Positions 25,301 through 37,207 of a DNA stretch of 64,000 nt are shown in pieces; position 1 is the stretch's first letter, and every line of letters starts with the position of its first letter. Position numbers and translations under genes: made by a program. The DNA is from Pohlia nutans (taxonomy: Eukaryota > Streptophyta > Bryopsida > Bryales > Mniaceae): assembly GCA_022496805.1 (NCBI GenBank), contig CM040091.1, forward strand, positions 19,520,336-19,584,335, read 5' to 3'. Below the pieces are notes generated by a model, which saw only the letters and a list, made by a program, of their open reading frames with translations, had not been told where the DNA came from and did not search any database.

Positions 25301-28300
25301 ATGGAGATGATAGCTTGTTGGGAACGTCGTCAAGCGGTTCGCCTCGTTTCAGTGGCTCCAAGGTAATTTGTTCAGAATGTTCGTTATGAGTATGTGAGAG
25401 GTTGTGCTTTTTCCCGAGTAGTGAGAAATTGTTTTATTTGTTGAATACTTTGTATATTTGTTAGGCAATACCCTCTCAGGTTACTACAAGCAGAAATAAT
25501 TGCTCGTCAATGTATAAGTCAGTTTAACAAGTCAATATAATTGGTATTTCCCTTTCTCTTACGATTTGTTTTGTTCACCAGCGGAAGTACGACATCATGT
25601 CATCACCTGTGCGGTTTGGGGCTTTCTCAATGGGAGCATCACCATCATCACCAGCTGCCTCGCCCTGGTCATCCCCGGTGAAGCATACGGGCACTCCGGG
25701 TTCTTATGGTGCGGCCAAGAGACCCCCATCCACTCCTGTGAGCATCACAATGACAACTGCAAAGTGGTTGCGAACGGTGATATCACCCTTGCCCGCGGAG
25801 CCATCTGCAGAGCTGCAGCTTTTTTTCCGTTCATGTGATCGCGACATAACTGCTGATGTGAAGAACAGAACCCGTGTCTTGTTGGAGTTGATATTTTCCA
25901 CGGAGAGGAATGAAAGTTGGCAAAGTGAAGCGGGGTTTATGGATATTATCTGGGCTGAGCAGCGTAGACTGGAAGCTGTAAAATTGTACTATAAAGTTTT
26001 AGGAGCTATGTGTCGCTCTGAAGGACAACGGCTGCATACCAACAACCTGACTGCTCTTCTTTCTAATGAACGTTTTCATAGATGCATGATAACATGCTCT
26101 GCTGAGCTTGTCCTTGCTACTCATAAGACCGTGACAATGGGTTTCCCTGCAGTTTTGGAGCCCGCTGGTATAACTGCTTTTGATTTAAGTAAAGTGATCG
26201 AATACTTTGTTAGGCATGAGGATACTTTACCTCGAGAGCTTAAGCGGCATCTGAACACAATAGAGGAAAGAATACTTGAGAGCATGGCGTGGGAGAAAGG
26301 TTCGTCCATGTACAACTCACTTATAGTTGCCAGACCCTCGCTGGCAACTGAGATCAATCGGTTGTGCTTGCTCGCTGATCCAATGCCCGCGTTGGAGAAC
26401 CTCGGGTCACAAGAACGACCATCTCCTCTCACCATTCATGCCATTCTAGCAACTCCGAAATCAGAAGGTCAAGCAGGTACCCAAAGTAAACACTTGTTGC
26501 TTTCCACTTCTTTCATGTAGAGTTGAGATATGCATTTTATTTCTTTTTCTTTTTCCTTTTTTGGAAAGTTTCCAATTTTGTTCCGATGTCAAGATCTTGA
26601 AGTAGCACGGTCCTGCTGGACATCGAGGATTCAAGTGTTCTGGATGCTGATGTTTATGTTGTTGATGAGGACTTGGTTCAGGTAAGGTGGCGTTTACATT
26701 ACCGACACCGTTAAATATATCATCACCACCTCGAAATGGAGTATGTTCAACATCAGAAGCAGGTTTTCAGTCTCCTGTCAGAGATAGAGTTTCCGCATTT
26801 TCTGCCTTCAGTTCTCCTTTGAGGAATCGTCTTCGGGCTCCACTGCAATCAGCATTTGCCAGGTATAAATTATCGCCAGGTGGTACTCGGTACTCCTTTT
26901 TCAAGAATTTTTCTTTTGTCATTCTTTTTATGTATACGTAAGTGAGCGGAACATGCAATAATTTTGCATGTAGCGTTTAATTGTCAGGGTAATGCTGAAT
27001 GTCTTCAAAGAAAGAATCTTCTTTAACAGTTGCAGTCAAAGAAGCCCTCGTGTGATGCAATTGTTGTCAACGTTGTGTGTTACAGCCCACAAAGACCAAG
27101 CCCACTTGGTGGAGGAGAGACGTGTGCAGACACAGTTATCAACGTGTTCTTCCAGAAGGTAGTTTACAAGCTTGGTTTAAAGTAGCACATGAAATTTCTG
27201 CAACGTCTTGCTCTGTCCCCGTTAAGTTTTTCCATGAAATATGATTAAGACATTCTCGTGGAGTTGCAAAGCCTGAAGATCAAAGTACTGAAGTCATGAC
27301 ACACAGAATCACAATCTACCTATTGTGTATTTGCTTTTTGGGTCTCTATCGAAGATACATCATGGACACTTGATTGAACAATTGTTTTTTGTGAGCAGGC
27401 TCTCATGTTGGCAGCAGTAAGGATACGAACCGTATGTGAACGTGTTGGGCAATCACAACAGCTGATTGAAAGAGTGTACAAGGTGTTTCAACACGCATTA
27501 CATCACGAAACAAACCTTTTTTTCAATCGGCATATAGATCAACTGGTTTTGTGCACCATCTATGGTGTATGCAAGGTTGGCCTCTACTCAACCCCGTAAT
27601 TTTCATATTGTGGACGATCTTTGGTAGCTTTACTGTGCCTTATCTGATCACTTTTCAATCCTGCTACACGGGTTTGTCTGTTGCATGCTAAGTTAGCATT
27701 TATGTTGTCGTGATGACTTAGTCATGAGAATAATGATCCGTGTGATGTTGCAGGTTAGCAAAGTGGATGTGAAATTTCGTGACATCATCCATCATTATCG
27801 ATCACAGCCACAATCCAAGCTGAACGTTGTTCGGAATGTCTTTATAGACCAACCTCCTTTGTGTCCTACAGGGGTGTGTACATCTATCTATTAGTAACCC
27901 GTTTCTAGTCCCTCTCAGATGTTTTTATGTTGGGTTCCTGGCTTAAAAAATTAGTACCAATAGATATAGAATCATAGATTTTCAGATTTCCATTTAAATA
28001 GGAATGTGCAAGTCAGCACTGTAGTTGATCGAGTTATGACATTAATCCATGTATTAGAGATCTATATTCTGCTGATCGACTTCACTTGCACACGTGCAGA
28101 AAACAGGAGGCCTCGAGTCTGGTGATATAATCAAGTTCTACAACGACGTATTTGTCCATGCTACCAAGATATTCTTGGTACAGCTTGGCTCAAACTTCAC
28201 CTCGAGTCCAAATGGAGCTCCTGGCCTTGAAGGAGATGATGGTAAGACGATCTGGTTCTTTGGTTTTGAATCTAAATGCAAAGACGTATTTATAAATTAA

Positions 28301-29097
28301 GCAAACCCATCTACAAAATGCACATTGCATCTCCCACATTCTGTCAGGATGTCTAGGACGATTGCACTGATTGTAGCTATACGATTGCCTAAATTCCGTT
28401 TATGGTATTCATGATCTTGTGTATGTATACAGGTGAGGCTCCAGGTTCTCCTGTTGCCTCGATCTTCTCAACATTCCCAGATATCTCTCCGAAGAAGGTT
28501 TCACTGTCGCACAATGTTTTTGTATCCCCTCTCAGATCAAGCAAGAAGGTATGCAAACATTGTATCTTCAGAATTCTGTCGGTCCTGTAGATGAAGGATT
28601 TCAATCAAGTCACAAAAGATGTGACTCGGAAGATATTTTTGTGCTTGCAGGTTGATATGTTAATGTCTCCACGTACTAGGAGTCTATACGCCTGTGTGGG
28701 GGAGAGTACTAAAGAGTACCAGAGTCCTTCCAAGGACCTGACGGCTATTAACAACCGACTGAACAAGAGGTTTGTCGCTAATGGTAAGGACTTAACTTCC
28801 TGTTGACCACGATCTTTGTGCCAATTTTCGGCATGTGACATGAGGAATGTTCTGTTCTTAAACTGTTTTTGTTTTCTTCAAACCCTAGGTAAATGATCGA
28901 GTTGATTTTGCTATAAAAGCGACACAAGTGATTGTAGCAGTTTCATTGAGCGTGTTTTATGTCTTATCGGTGGCAGGCGATTAGGCTGGATGGACTTTGA
29001 AGACACACCCACAGTGACGGGCTCTACGTCATCAAATGCGCTCCGCCCCCTGCAACATTGTATCAAATGCTTCTTCCAGACAATCAGAGAATTCTGA
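22330..29097 (+). CDS. RBR: Retinoblastoma-related protein (RBR), 18 coding exons
   Basis: Cell-cycle repressor that binds E2F/DP and LxCxE proteins in the nucleus. Exons: 22330-22641, 22869-22973, 23208-23353, 23475-23571, 23740-23786, 23895-24102, 24401-24467, 24685-24867, 25175-25362, 25582-26476, 26682-26862, 27086-27158, 27399-27575, 27754-27873, 28100-28241, 28433-28548, 28651-28783, 28985-29097. All phases join, giving about 1,100 aa, normal for plant RBR. The N-terminal domain includes [16 protein letters not shown] (about 190-205). Pocket A begins near [14 protein letters not shown] (about 502). A Ser-Pro-rich spacer lies at about 730-815. Pocket B runs from [15 protein letters not shown] (about 818) and includes [14 protein letters not shown], the LxCxE-contact region. 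The tail has [12 protein letters not shown] and SPRTRS, likely CDK sites. The start at 22,330 follows an in-frame TAA; the Met at 22,354 is an alternative. Exon 3 needs a GC donor. The last acceptor (GATTAG) is the least certain. Confidence 0.93.
23354..23474 (+). other. GC-AG intron of RBR
   Basis: The donor is ATCAG|GCACGC and the acceptor ACATGCAG|CGTGG. Only this GC donor joins [10 protein letters not shown] in frame to [13 protein letters not shown], matching the usual order in RBR proteins. The nearest GT donor (near 23,398) shifts the frame and adds an unrelated segment. Confidence 0.75.
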
Positions 29098-29380
29098 ATG
29101 TGTTGCCTGCAAATTGAGAAACAGTGGTCCTGGAACCACCGTGTGGAGTGTATTCGTGACAGACAGAGTAGGTGTACAACATATTTATAGCAGGCAGCAA
29201 CACGAAGGTCAAGGTATAGGAGAAAGATTTTTTTTTCATTTTTTGTCATTTTTTCCCCCCCCTTGTTTTTCAGTGATTGTGTCGATCCATTGTTAGAGCC
29301 TCTCCCCATGGGCCGCCCGTCCCCGCTCTTGCAGATAATAGACAACCGGTTCACTGTTCAACCTTCTCTGATTCTTCTCT

Positions 29381-29386
29381 AATAAA
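29381..29386 (+). other. Candidate polyadenylation signal of RBR
   Basis: AATAAA lies 284 nt after the proposed stop codon, following a T/C-rich stretch. This is a plausible 3' end but rests on the hexamer alone. Confidence 0.35.
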
Positions 29387-29389
29387 AGT

Positions 29390-30952
29390 GAGAGCGGGTC
29401 TCTAAAAGACAGCGGCCTTGGTTTGAGGAAGTGCCAAACCCGTCCTATCGCTCTAGCACCCGTCCTCTAATCCAAAGCAGGAGCTAAAATTGGTTTATTC
29501 TCTCTGCAGAGAGTGGGCACGGGTGGCCCATGGGGACTCGCCCTTATGCCCGCTGTTGCTGCATGCAGGTCCCAAAATAGCTGAGGTACAGCCCTTTAGT
29601 GTGGTTCCTGTCGTAGTTCCCCTTGTGCCATATTAGCTTCGCAAATGATCAAAATCTGTGTACGCAAATGAAAGCGGGGGGTCCCCTGGTGTTCCCCTCT
29701 TGAAATAATGGTCACTCCTCAAGCAGGCGTGATCATGTCTTTTCGAACAGTCAGTCAGTTCACGCTCTCGATGAACACGCAGCGTTAGTTCTAGTAAATA
29801 CCGACAGTGTGCATACATGTTCATACACATTTAACTAGGACTTCATCGTGGGTCTTTTTTCTCTAGAATGTTGACAATATTTTCTTCAAAGGAAGTGCAA
29901 ACTCTCATTATTCAGAACCTTTCTCGAACGTAAAAGAGGGCTGTTTGTTCCAGAAATTGTCTGTATATTTATTGTATCTATATAAAAGAGTGGATTCATC
30001 TGGGAGTATTGCACTCAATTCTTAGGGCCTCTTTCCAAGTGAAGTCGAGGCTGTTTTGATGTGTAAGTGCTTGAATCCTCACCTCTTAGTGATCCAAATC
30101 TGGAAATTAGTCCCAATCCCTTTACACCAAGATGTCAAAAGTTTTAAACCAAAATTTTAATTGAAGATGACAAGCTTTGACATGGCCAATTGGGTGCACC
30201 GAAAATGGTAGACCAATTTGTGACCTTGGGGTTGATAAAATACTTTTTTCAACATCCATTGTAATCTAACTATATAGAATATTTGAGGGTAGGCTAATAT
30301 GGGTTGAAATTTAGTTGAATCAAGAAACGGCTTTGACTTCACATGTAAAGGGTTGATATGGCTCCAAGTCGACTTCTCATCCAAAGGGTTTGACTTTATA
30401 TGTAAAATGTAAAGGGCGAGAATGATGATAAATAACCTCTTGAACTAAATAATGAATTTTTATATACCAATACTAAATTATTTTTTCCATTAATTAAAAT
30501 ATCATAGCTATTATATTCTTCTATTTTTCATACTAGGACGATGTGTTCAATATCTTTCAATATTTTCTTTTCACCATACACAAAAACACTTTTTAAAATA
30601 AAATAAAATTTGGCAACTAGATCCATTATCTTGTTTACTTTGTTTATTTTTAATGAAAACTTGAATTGTATCAATTGTTGAAATGTAGGTTTTGTGTGGC
30701 TGATACTAAAGTTTGATATCTTGAATTAAATATGAGTATTAGTTGCTTAAAAAATAAAATATTATAATCTAAAAAATGATTATTATATTTTTGGATTGAT
30801 ATGAATAGTTCATACTAAATATAATTCAAGCTACCGGTATTGGGTGTAAGGTGAGGGGGCCAACAACCGATGCCAACCGTAAATTGACTTCTATAATTAC
30901 TTCATAAATGGTACCAAAAATCACTAAAATAGTTTACAAATTGTTGACTTTG
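29390..30952. other. Intergenic DNA downstream of RBR, no gene seen
   Basis: The first 450 bp are GC-richer and could be extended 3' UTR; the rest is AT-rich. No ORF shows a domain, and no paired element termini were found. Confidence 0.4.
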
Positions 30953-31245
30953 AAGCATTCCTTGAAGGCACCTCGTTGGTAGGAACTATGTTTAATCAAA
31001 ATTATATTATGATTCCTTGAAGGCACCTCGTTGTTAGGAACTATGTTTATTCAAAGTTATTTTATGATTCCTTGAAGGCACCTCGTTGTTAGGAACTATG
31101 TTTATTCAAAGTTATTTTATGATTCTTTAAAGGCACCTCGTTGGTAGGAACTATATACGTTTATTCAAAGTTATTTTATGATTCCTTGAAGGCACCTCGT
31201 TGGTAGGAACTATGTTTATTCAAAGTTATATTATGATCCTTAAAG
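30953..31245. repeat. Tandem array, about 57 bp unit, five copies
   Basis: The core CCTTGAAGGCACCTCGTTG, then (G/T)TAGGAACTATGTTTATTC and AAAGTTATTTTATGATT, is repeated about five times with very few differences, ending in a partial copy. This is the most homogeneous array in the window, so its expansion is probably recent. Confidence 0.9.
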
Positions 31246-31440
31246 GCATATTCACTGTTCATTTCAACTCAAGTCTACTGTCATAAATAAACAACCTAAA
31301 ACCTAAAACTTTGAAAATTCATAACTTATCCAATACAACTTCAAAAATCAGAATTTAAATTGGGGTAGATTTAGAATCAATTTGCTAATCCATTATAATC
31401 ATCACATTGCACCTCAAATTACCGTAAATAGGCGTAGTGC

Positions 31441-31658
31441 TTAACCCCTGAAGAATTAGGAAGCCCAAATTCAACCTCACGTTTTTAAGCACTTTTGAGT
31501 AAGTTCTACAGGAACTTCTTTTTTCTCAAATTTATTTATTTTTTAATCAACACATGAAACGTTCTCCACTCATTCAACTAATATAAAATTTGGTCCCATC
31601 TGAATTATATTTTTCACCTCATGATCAACAAAATTTCTCAATTTTAAATTTTGAGTTA
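31441..31658. mobile_element. Truncated family C element
   Basis: Begins TTAACCCCTGAAGAATTAGG and continues with the reversed family C interior (TTTTGAGTAAGTTCTACA, TCAACACATGAAACGTTCT, TTTGGTCCCATCTGAATTAT). The far terminus is worn. It corresponds to the copies at 39,452 and 52,773. Confidence 0.5.
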
Positions 31659-31839
31659 AAGTGTTGGTTTATTGGCCCAGACACCTTAAATATCTCACCC
31701 TCCCTGGAAAAACTAAACTGGCTAAAAATCGTCTTTCTAGACCCTATATTATCGAATGCAGTAAAACAATAAAACTCGATTTCTAAGCAATCTAAGAAAA
31801 CCACCCCAAATTCTATTTTTAGTCAGTTTAGTTTTTTCC

Positions 31840-32480
31840 AAAGAGGGTGAGATATAGAATAATTTTCTGTGCGGAAATAGAAGCACCGTCAGTGTTCCAT
31901 CGATCAGTGAAGTGCACAGGAAATGACTTTCTTTCGGCAAGAAGTCAAGGAATTGAGCGGAAATCCTGGAGATTGACCCGGCTAGCGAAACACTTCATTC
32001 ATCTTTTGCACTCTAACAACAAACAACAACAAAGCTTCTTCTTCTCCTCCGATCCTTCCATTGCTCAAGCATTTCCATTCGAAGCCTTCTTCGGCGCTCT
32101 CAAACTTACTTGGCCAGGCAGGAACTTGCAACAATTGGAGATTCTTACAAAAAACTACTCCATGCATGTGAGCCAGTGATCGATTGGTAAGCTTTCAAAA
32201 CTCTTTTTCCTTTCTTGGGTTTTGAATCTCGGGGTGGATCATTGAAACGAAGAATTAATGGATTTTTGAACTGCTACAGTCGTCGGTAAGCTTTCAAAAC
32301 CCGATTCATTTTTTTTTTTCCTTTTTTGGGTTTTGAATCTGGAGAGACTTCGGGGTGGATTGAAAGTAACGAAGAGGAGATTGTTGTTGCAATTGTGTTC
32401 TACAGAACTTCTGAAATTCGTTGTCTAGGAGCGTTTCTTTGTTGCAGTTTCAGAGAATCAGTGAGTAGGTTTTCAGATTT
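31840..32480 (+). other. Putative transcribed leader exon(s) upstream of ALDH3
   Basis: A CAACAACAAACAACAACAAAG-like, then TTCTTCTTCTCCTCC stretch at about 32,015-32,050 looks like plant 5' UTR sequence. It is followed by a splice-donor-like GATTG|GTAAGC near 32,185. The donor and its surroundings are duplicated 100 bp downstream (TCG|GTAAGC near 32,285). A 110-codon ORF (31,847-32,179) covers the first part but has no domain. It could be a non-coding first exon of ALDH3, 1.3 kb upstream of the ATG, or a separate non-coding transcript. Confidence 0.3.
32184..32390. repeat. Local direct duplication of about 100 bp containing a splice-donor motif
   Basis: GGTAAGCTTTCAAAAC ... GGGTTTTGAATCT ... 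CGGGGTGGAT occurs at about 32,185 and again at about 32,285, with an expanded T-run in the second copy. Confidence 0.7.
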
Positions 32481-33477
32481 ATTGTATCTTTTTTAATTTT
32501 TTTATGATTTGTTTATATGTCGAATCTTTTGCGCTTTTGGGGACTAGATCACTGAAAGTTGGGTGTAGGCAAAGTTTCCACCTTTGAGGGGCCAAATGGA
32601 CCTGTGAAATGAATGCGCACTCAGATAGCGCAGAGAATATTCTGACCTTTCGCTTTCAGTTGTGCTGGGCTCACCACGGAGGTTTTGGGAGTGTTTTTTT
32701 TTTAAAACTTTATCCGGAAGTTTATCTTTTCTGGTTTTTTATTTGGGGTTATGTTTGCTGTTCTTGAAAGAGGACGTTGTTTTCTGGAGTTGCCACCGAC
32801 TGTGTAGTAGTGAATACTAGTCCCTTGCAAAAAGAACAAAAGCCCAAATTCAAGTGCTACGTACACAAAGACCCACCTTTTAGTGTTAGTGCATAGATAT
32901 CATTATCTTAGTGATAAAGATTTTGTCAACACTCACATGTGTTTTTTAAAAAATTTAAAGATTTTCTCGTGTCACTCATATGCTCTTTGTTTATTTTAAT
33001 TTCATTGTGTCACTCATAGGCTCCTTATTTAACAGTATTATTCATAGACTCTTTGGCCAAAATTCCAACGGTGTCCCTACAATGTAAGGAAACTTATCAT
33101 AGTGCACCTTTGGTAGTACTTTTTGCCGTGTTCTGAGATTTTGTTATTATGTCAATCTATTCCATGTATGTGATTCTTAAAAGTACACTGCCTTTTCTAA
33201 CATTAAATTTCAATATCTACATTATGTAAACTCAAAAGAGTGCGTTCATTATCTAAAGAAGATCTAAAGTAAAAAGGTGCTAGTGTCGAAGTATAAGTAG
33301 GGAGCAATTGCAGTGCAAATGACGGAGGCCCAAAGAAATTTCATTAAAAAGAAACAATAAAAATTGCCTTCATCAATCAACATATATCTGACTGACTTTA
33401 TGTTCGGTTTCGGCTGGAGACACAGACAGACAGAGTGTTGGAGCCCGGTGAAGGCAGAAAGAAAGAAAGAAGAGTGT

Positions 33478-33499
33478 GATTGATTGATTGATTGATTGA
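33478..33499. repeat. GATT microsatellite just upstream of the ALDH3 ATG
   Basis: Five tandem GATT units end 16 nt before the start codon, so they probably lie in the 5' UTR. A second GATT run occurs in intron 1 near 33,887-33,904, beside a duplicated CATTCCCCTCAATTTGCATA segment (33,764 and 33,908). Confidence 0.75.
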
Positions 33500-33515
33500 A
33501 GACGAAGAAGTGGCG

Positions 33516-36500
33516 ATGGCGGCGTCGTCGGTGGATGCAGAGGCGATTGCGTGGGGATTGCGAGGTGCGGTGCGCGCGGGGCTGACGAGGCCGGCCGAGT
33601 GGAGGCTGCAGCAATTGCAACGCCTGTTGAAGCTGGTGGAGGAGAACGACGCCGACATCTTCGCCGCGCTTCATTCCGATCTCCGCAAGTCCAAACACGA
33701 AGCCTTCATCTCCGAGGTCGCTTTCGCTCGCCGTTGCCGTTGCTTCCTTCCTTCATTCCTTCATTCCCCTCAATTTGCATAATCTCTCAATTTGGTTTCT
33801 CTCTATCTATATATTGATCATTTTAAAATAAATCGAATAACAACACTCTCTTGTAATAACATTCTTTAAAAATCCGAGGTTAGTTGGTTGATTGATTGAT
33901 TGATTCATTCCCCTCAATTTGCATAATTTCTCAATTTGGTTTCTCTCTCTTTCAATTTGGTTTCTCTCTTACTATGGTAGAAACACCCAATTCCAACAAT
34001 GTACCCAATGCCAATAATTTCTTGACATGGTAGTCATTCTAGAACGTAAATTTAGGTAGACCATTGATAGCTTATCATTTTGGTCAACAAACAATAAGGG
34101 TTCTATTACGTGATTAAATTTGTGTTCTGAAATGACTATCTTATGTAGAAATTATCGGTGTTGAATACAATGTTGGAATTGGATGCTCCTACCTTAGCAC
34201 TAGGGCATAATGAGTCTTTTTCCAAGTGGTCATTACTCACTTGGTGAGTGTAATTGGTCACATAAGACAAAAACCAACTCTGTATTTTATGTGACTAGTT
34301 ACACTCACTGAATGAGAAGTGACTACTGAGAAAAGCCTCATTCTGATGTTGTGTAAGGTAGACATGCCAATGAGGCACATGCAATACTCAAATTCTTTCT
34401 CCACGACAATGTACAAACTTACACGGTTGCAAATTTGGAAAGATTGTGGTGGAAAAAATCACACTCAAAAATGTTTTGTACGGATGTCTACTACCTGATT
34501 ATATTAGATTATATCTTTGATATATGGTGATACTGATTGAATTCTAGTCATAACTCATTTGACTAGTGAAAGTAGCATTATGAATCTTGATTCTTACAAT
34601 GTTTATATTAAATTTGATGAGCTTTGTATTTTCATAAAAAGAAAAGTAACAAGCCTACCAGTCTGATATTGCAAAACTTTTGGGTCATGATTACTAGCTC
34701 TTGATTTCACAATTTATTTATTTATGAGAGAACATGAAGAACATGAAGAACAGACTGGATGTCAATTTAATTTTCATCTTGCATGGAGTTGTCATGTCCT
34801 GAGATTGAAATTCCAAACCTGATTTTTTCCTTTTTGGCATGTGCAGGTCAACTTAGTGGCAGGAAATATCAAAATAGCAATTAAGAATCTACACAAGTGG
34901 ATGGCTCCTGAGAAGGTCTGTTTATTGTTGAAAGAGGACGTTTTTAAACAGGACTTATGTAGATTTAACAGGACTTACATTCATTTAACCCTTTGACGTG
35001 CCTGCGTTCGTATAATGAATGATGAACGGATTGCAACTTTTCTCAACACTACAGTTTTTCATCCATTCAAATTTCTCTTGGTTCTTGTGCTAGTTGACTA
35101 TTATTTTTATGGTATGGATCTTCAAAATAACATATTAGTGTGATTTTTTGAAAAATAACACAATTGGTTTATGTCAAGTTTCAAAAGTGAGACCTTAAAC
35201 ATGATTTTCCAAAATAAGTAGAATCAAATAATGAAAACCATACCATCTCGTAGTGCATGTTATTCCAATTTCATTACAATATTTTAAAATTTTGTTGTGT
35301 TAATTTGGGATTTTAAATTGAATCTTAAGAGAAAACCTTGCAAAATCAATAATAAAAAATATGATGAATCCAACCGTACCGATTTGTGATCTTTACAACT
35401 TTGCTTTGTACATCAACTTCATTTTTGTTTTTTCATCAAACATTTTATAACAAATCTTTGAAAACAGTGTTGAATTTGGACGTTAAAGGATTAAGTTGAT
35501 TTTTTTTTGTAAAATCAGGCAAGAGCTCGGTGTTTTTTGGCGTGATCTCTAATGAATGCAAATGAGATTTTTGTACACAAAAATTGACTAGAAATAAAAT
35601 ATTGCATGTGCAGAAAGGAGTTCCCCTGGCAGCTTGGCCAGGATCTGCTTCCATTCTTCCGGAGCCTCTTGGAGTGGCGTTGATCATTTCTCCATGGAAT
35701 TTTCCTTTCTGTAAGATTTTTATTCTTAACCCCTAAAGGACCAAGAAGCTTGAATTGGACCTCATGTTTTTTCGTTGCAGTTTTGAGTAGGTCTTATATG
35801 AAGCTCCTTTTGTTCAAATTTATTTGTTTTCAGATCAACTCATGCAATGTTCTTCACTGATTCCAGTGAAGCTAAAATATTAGCGAAACGCTAAAACTCC
35901 ATATAGCTAAGTTTAGGCACTATCAATATGTAGCATAGGCGGTGTAGTTGTCCTGCTTAGGGTATAAGGTAGTGGGCTCCAAAACCAACATGGTTCCAAT
36001 TTCAAGAGATTCTAGACCATGCATTTATTTTAGAACACAAATCTAGGCACATCATAGAGCTCTTTTTGGATGTTGACCAAAATGATAAGTTATCTATGGT
36101 CTACCTAGATTTAGGTTCTAGGATGATTATTGTGCCTAGATTCTCTTGAAATTAGAACCTTGTTGGTTTTGGAGCCCTCTACCTTAATAATTTTTTACAT
36201 AAGGGTTGATCTCATTGACCTTCTGGTATACATAAATACTCTATATTTGCAACTCATGATGTTGAGGATTGTTTTGCAGTATTGGCATTGGATCCCATGA
36301 TTGGCGCAATAGCTGCTGGCTGCTCAGTTTGCCTCAAGGCCTCAGAAATTAGTCCAGCCACGTCAGCTCTTTTGGCCAGATTGGTGCCCAAGTACTTGGA
36401 CCCTGAGGCCATCCAAGTAGTGGAAGGTGGAGTTCCTGAGATTACTGCCCTGTTGGAACAGAAATGGGACAAGATCTTCTACACAGGTACATATTAAATC

Positions 36501-37145
36501 ACCCTAAGTTAATGTCTCGGTCAGGTTCGACCTAAATGAATCACTTTTTGTTGTTGAAAGTGCTACGTGTCATCTTGTGATTGGTTTAGGATGACGTGGC
36601 CCTCTCAAAATCTGACGTAGAAACTTGGGCTGTATGAATCTGGCCCTCGCGTGTGTATGATAGCTCTCTCTTTGACGTCATTACTTTCTTCAGCACTTCA
36701 CAACATTCTTTAGCAATTGTGAGAACTTGCCTTTTCAACACCATTAATGGAAACCCAAGAAGACTTGAGAATTCTAACATTCATTTTAGAGAGCATGCAT
36801 GGCTTCTTCTTATAACTTTTAGTACATGAGCTCTAGATTGTTCAAAAGAAAATTTGGGTTCCTTTTTTCAAGAGCTCTTCAAGAATGTTATGAACTAGGT
36901 AGCAATGGAGACATGACATGGTGCAAAAAGGGATCAACCTCATTCAAAGGAGATTTTGCACTCTTGTAAATTCTCATTTTAGAAGTGGAAAATTTAGTGT
37001 ATGAACAACAATTTTTCATAATCTGTGAGTGGTTTGTAGTGGATACACAATCTGTGAGCCAATGAGATTACATGTAGGGCCTCTCTCTATGTTTTGTGAG
37101 AGCTTTTTTCATACATATATATATATATATATATATCTATATCTA

Positions 37146-37207
<62 letters not shown>

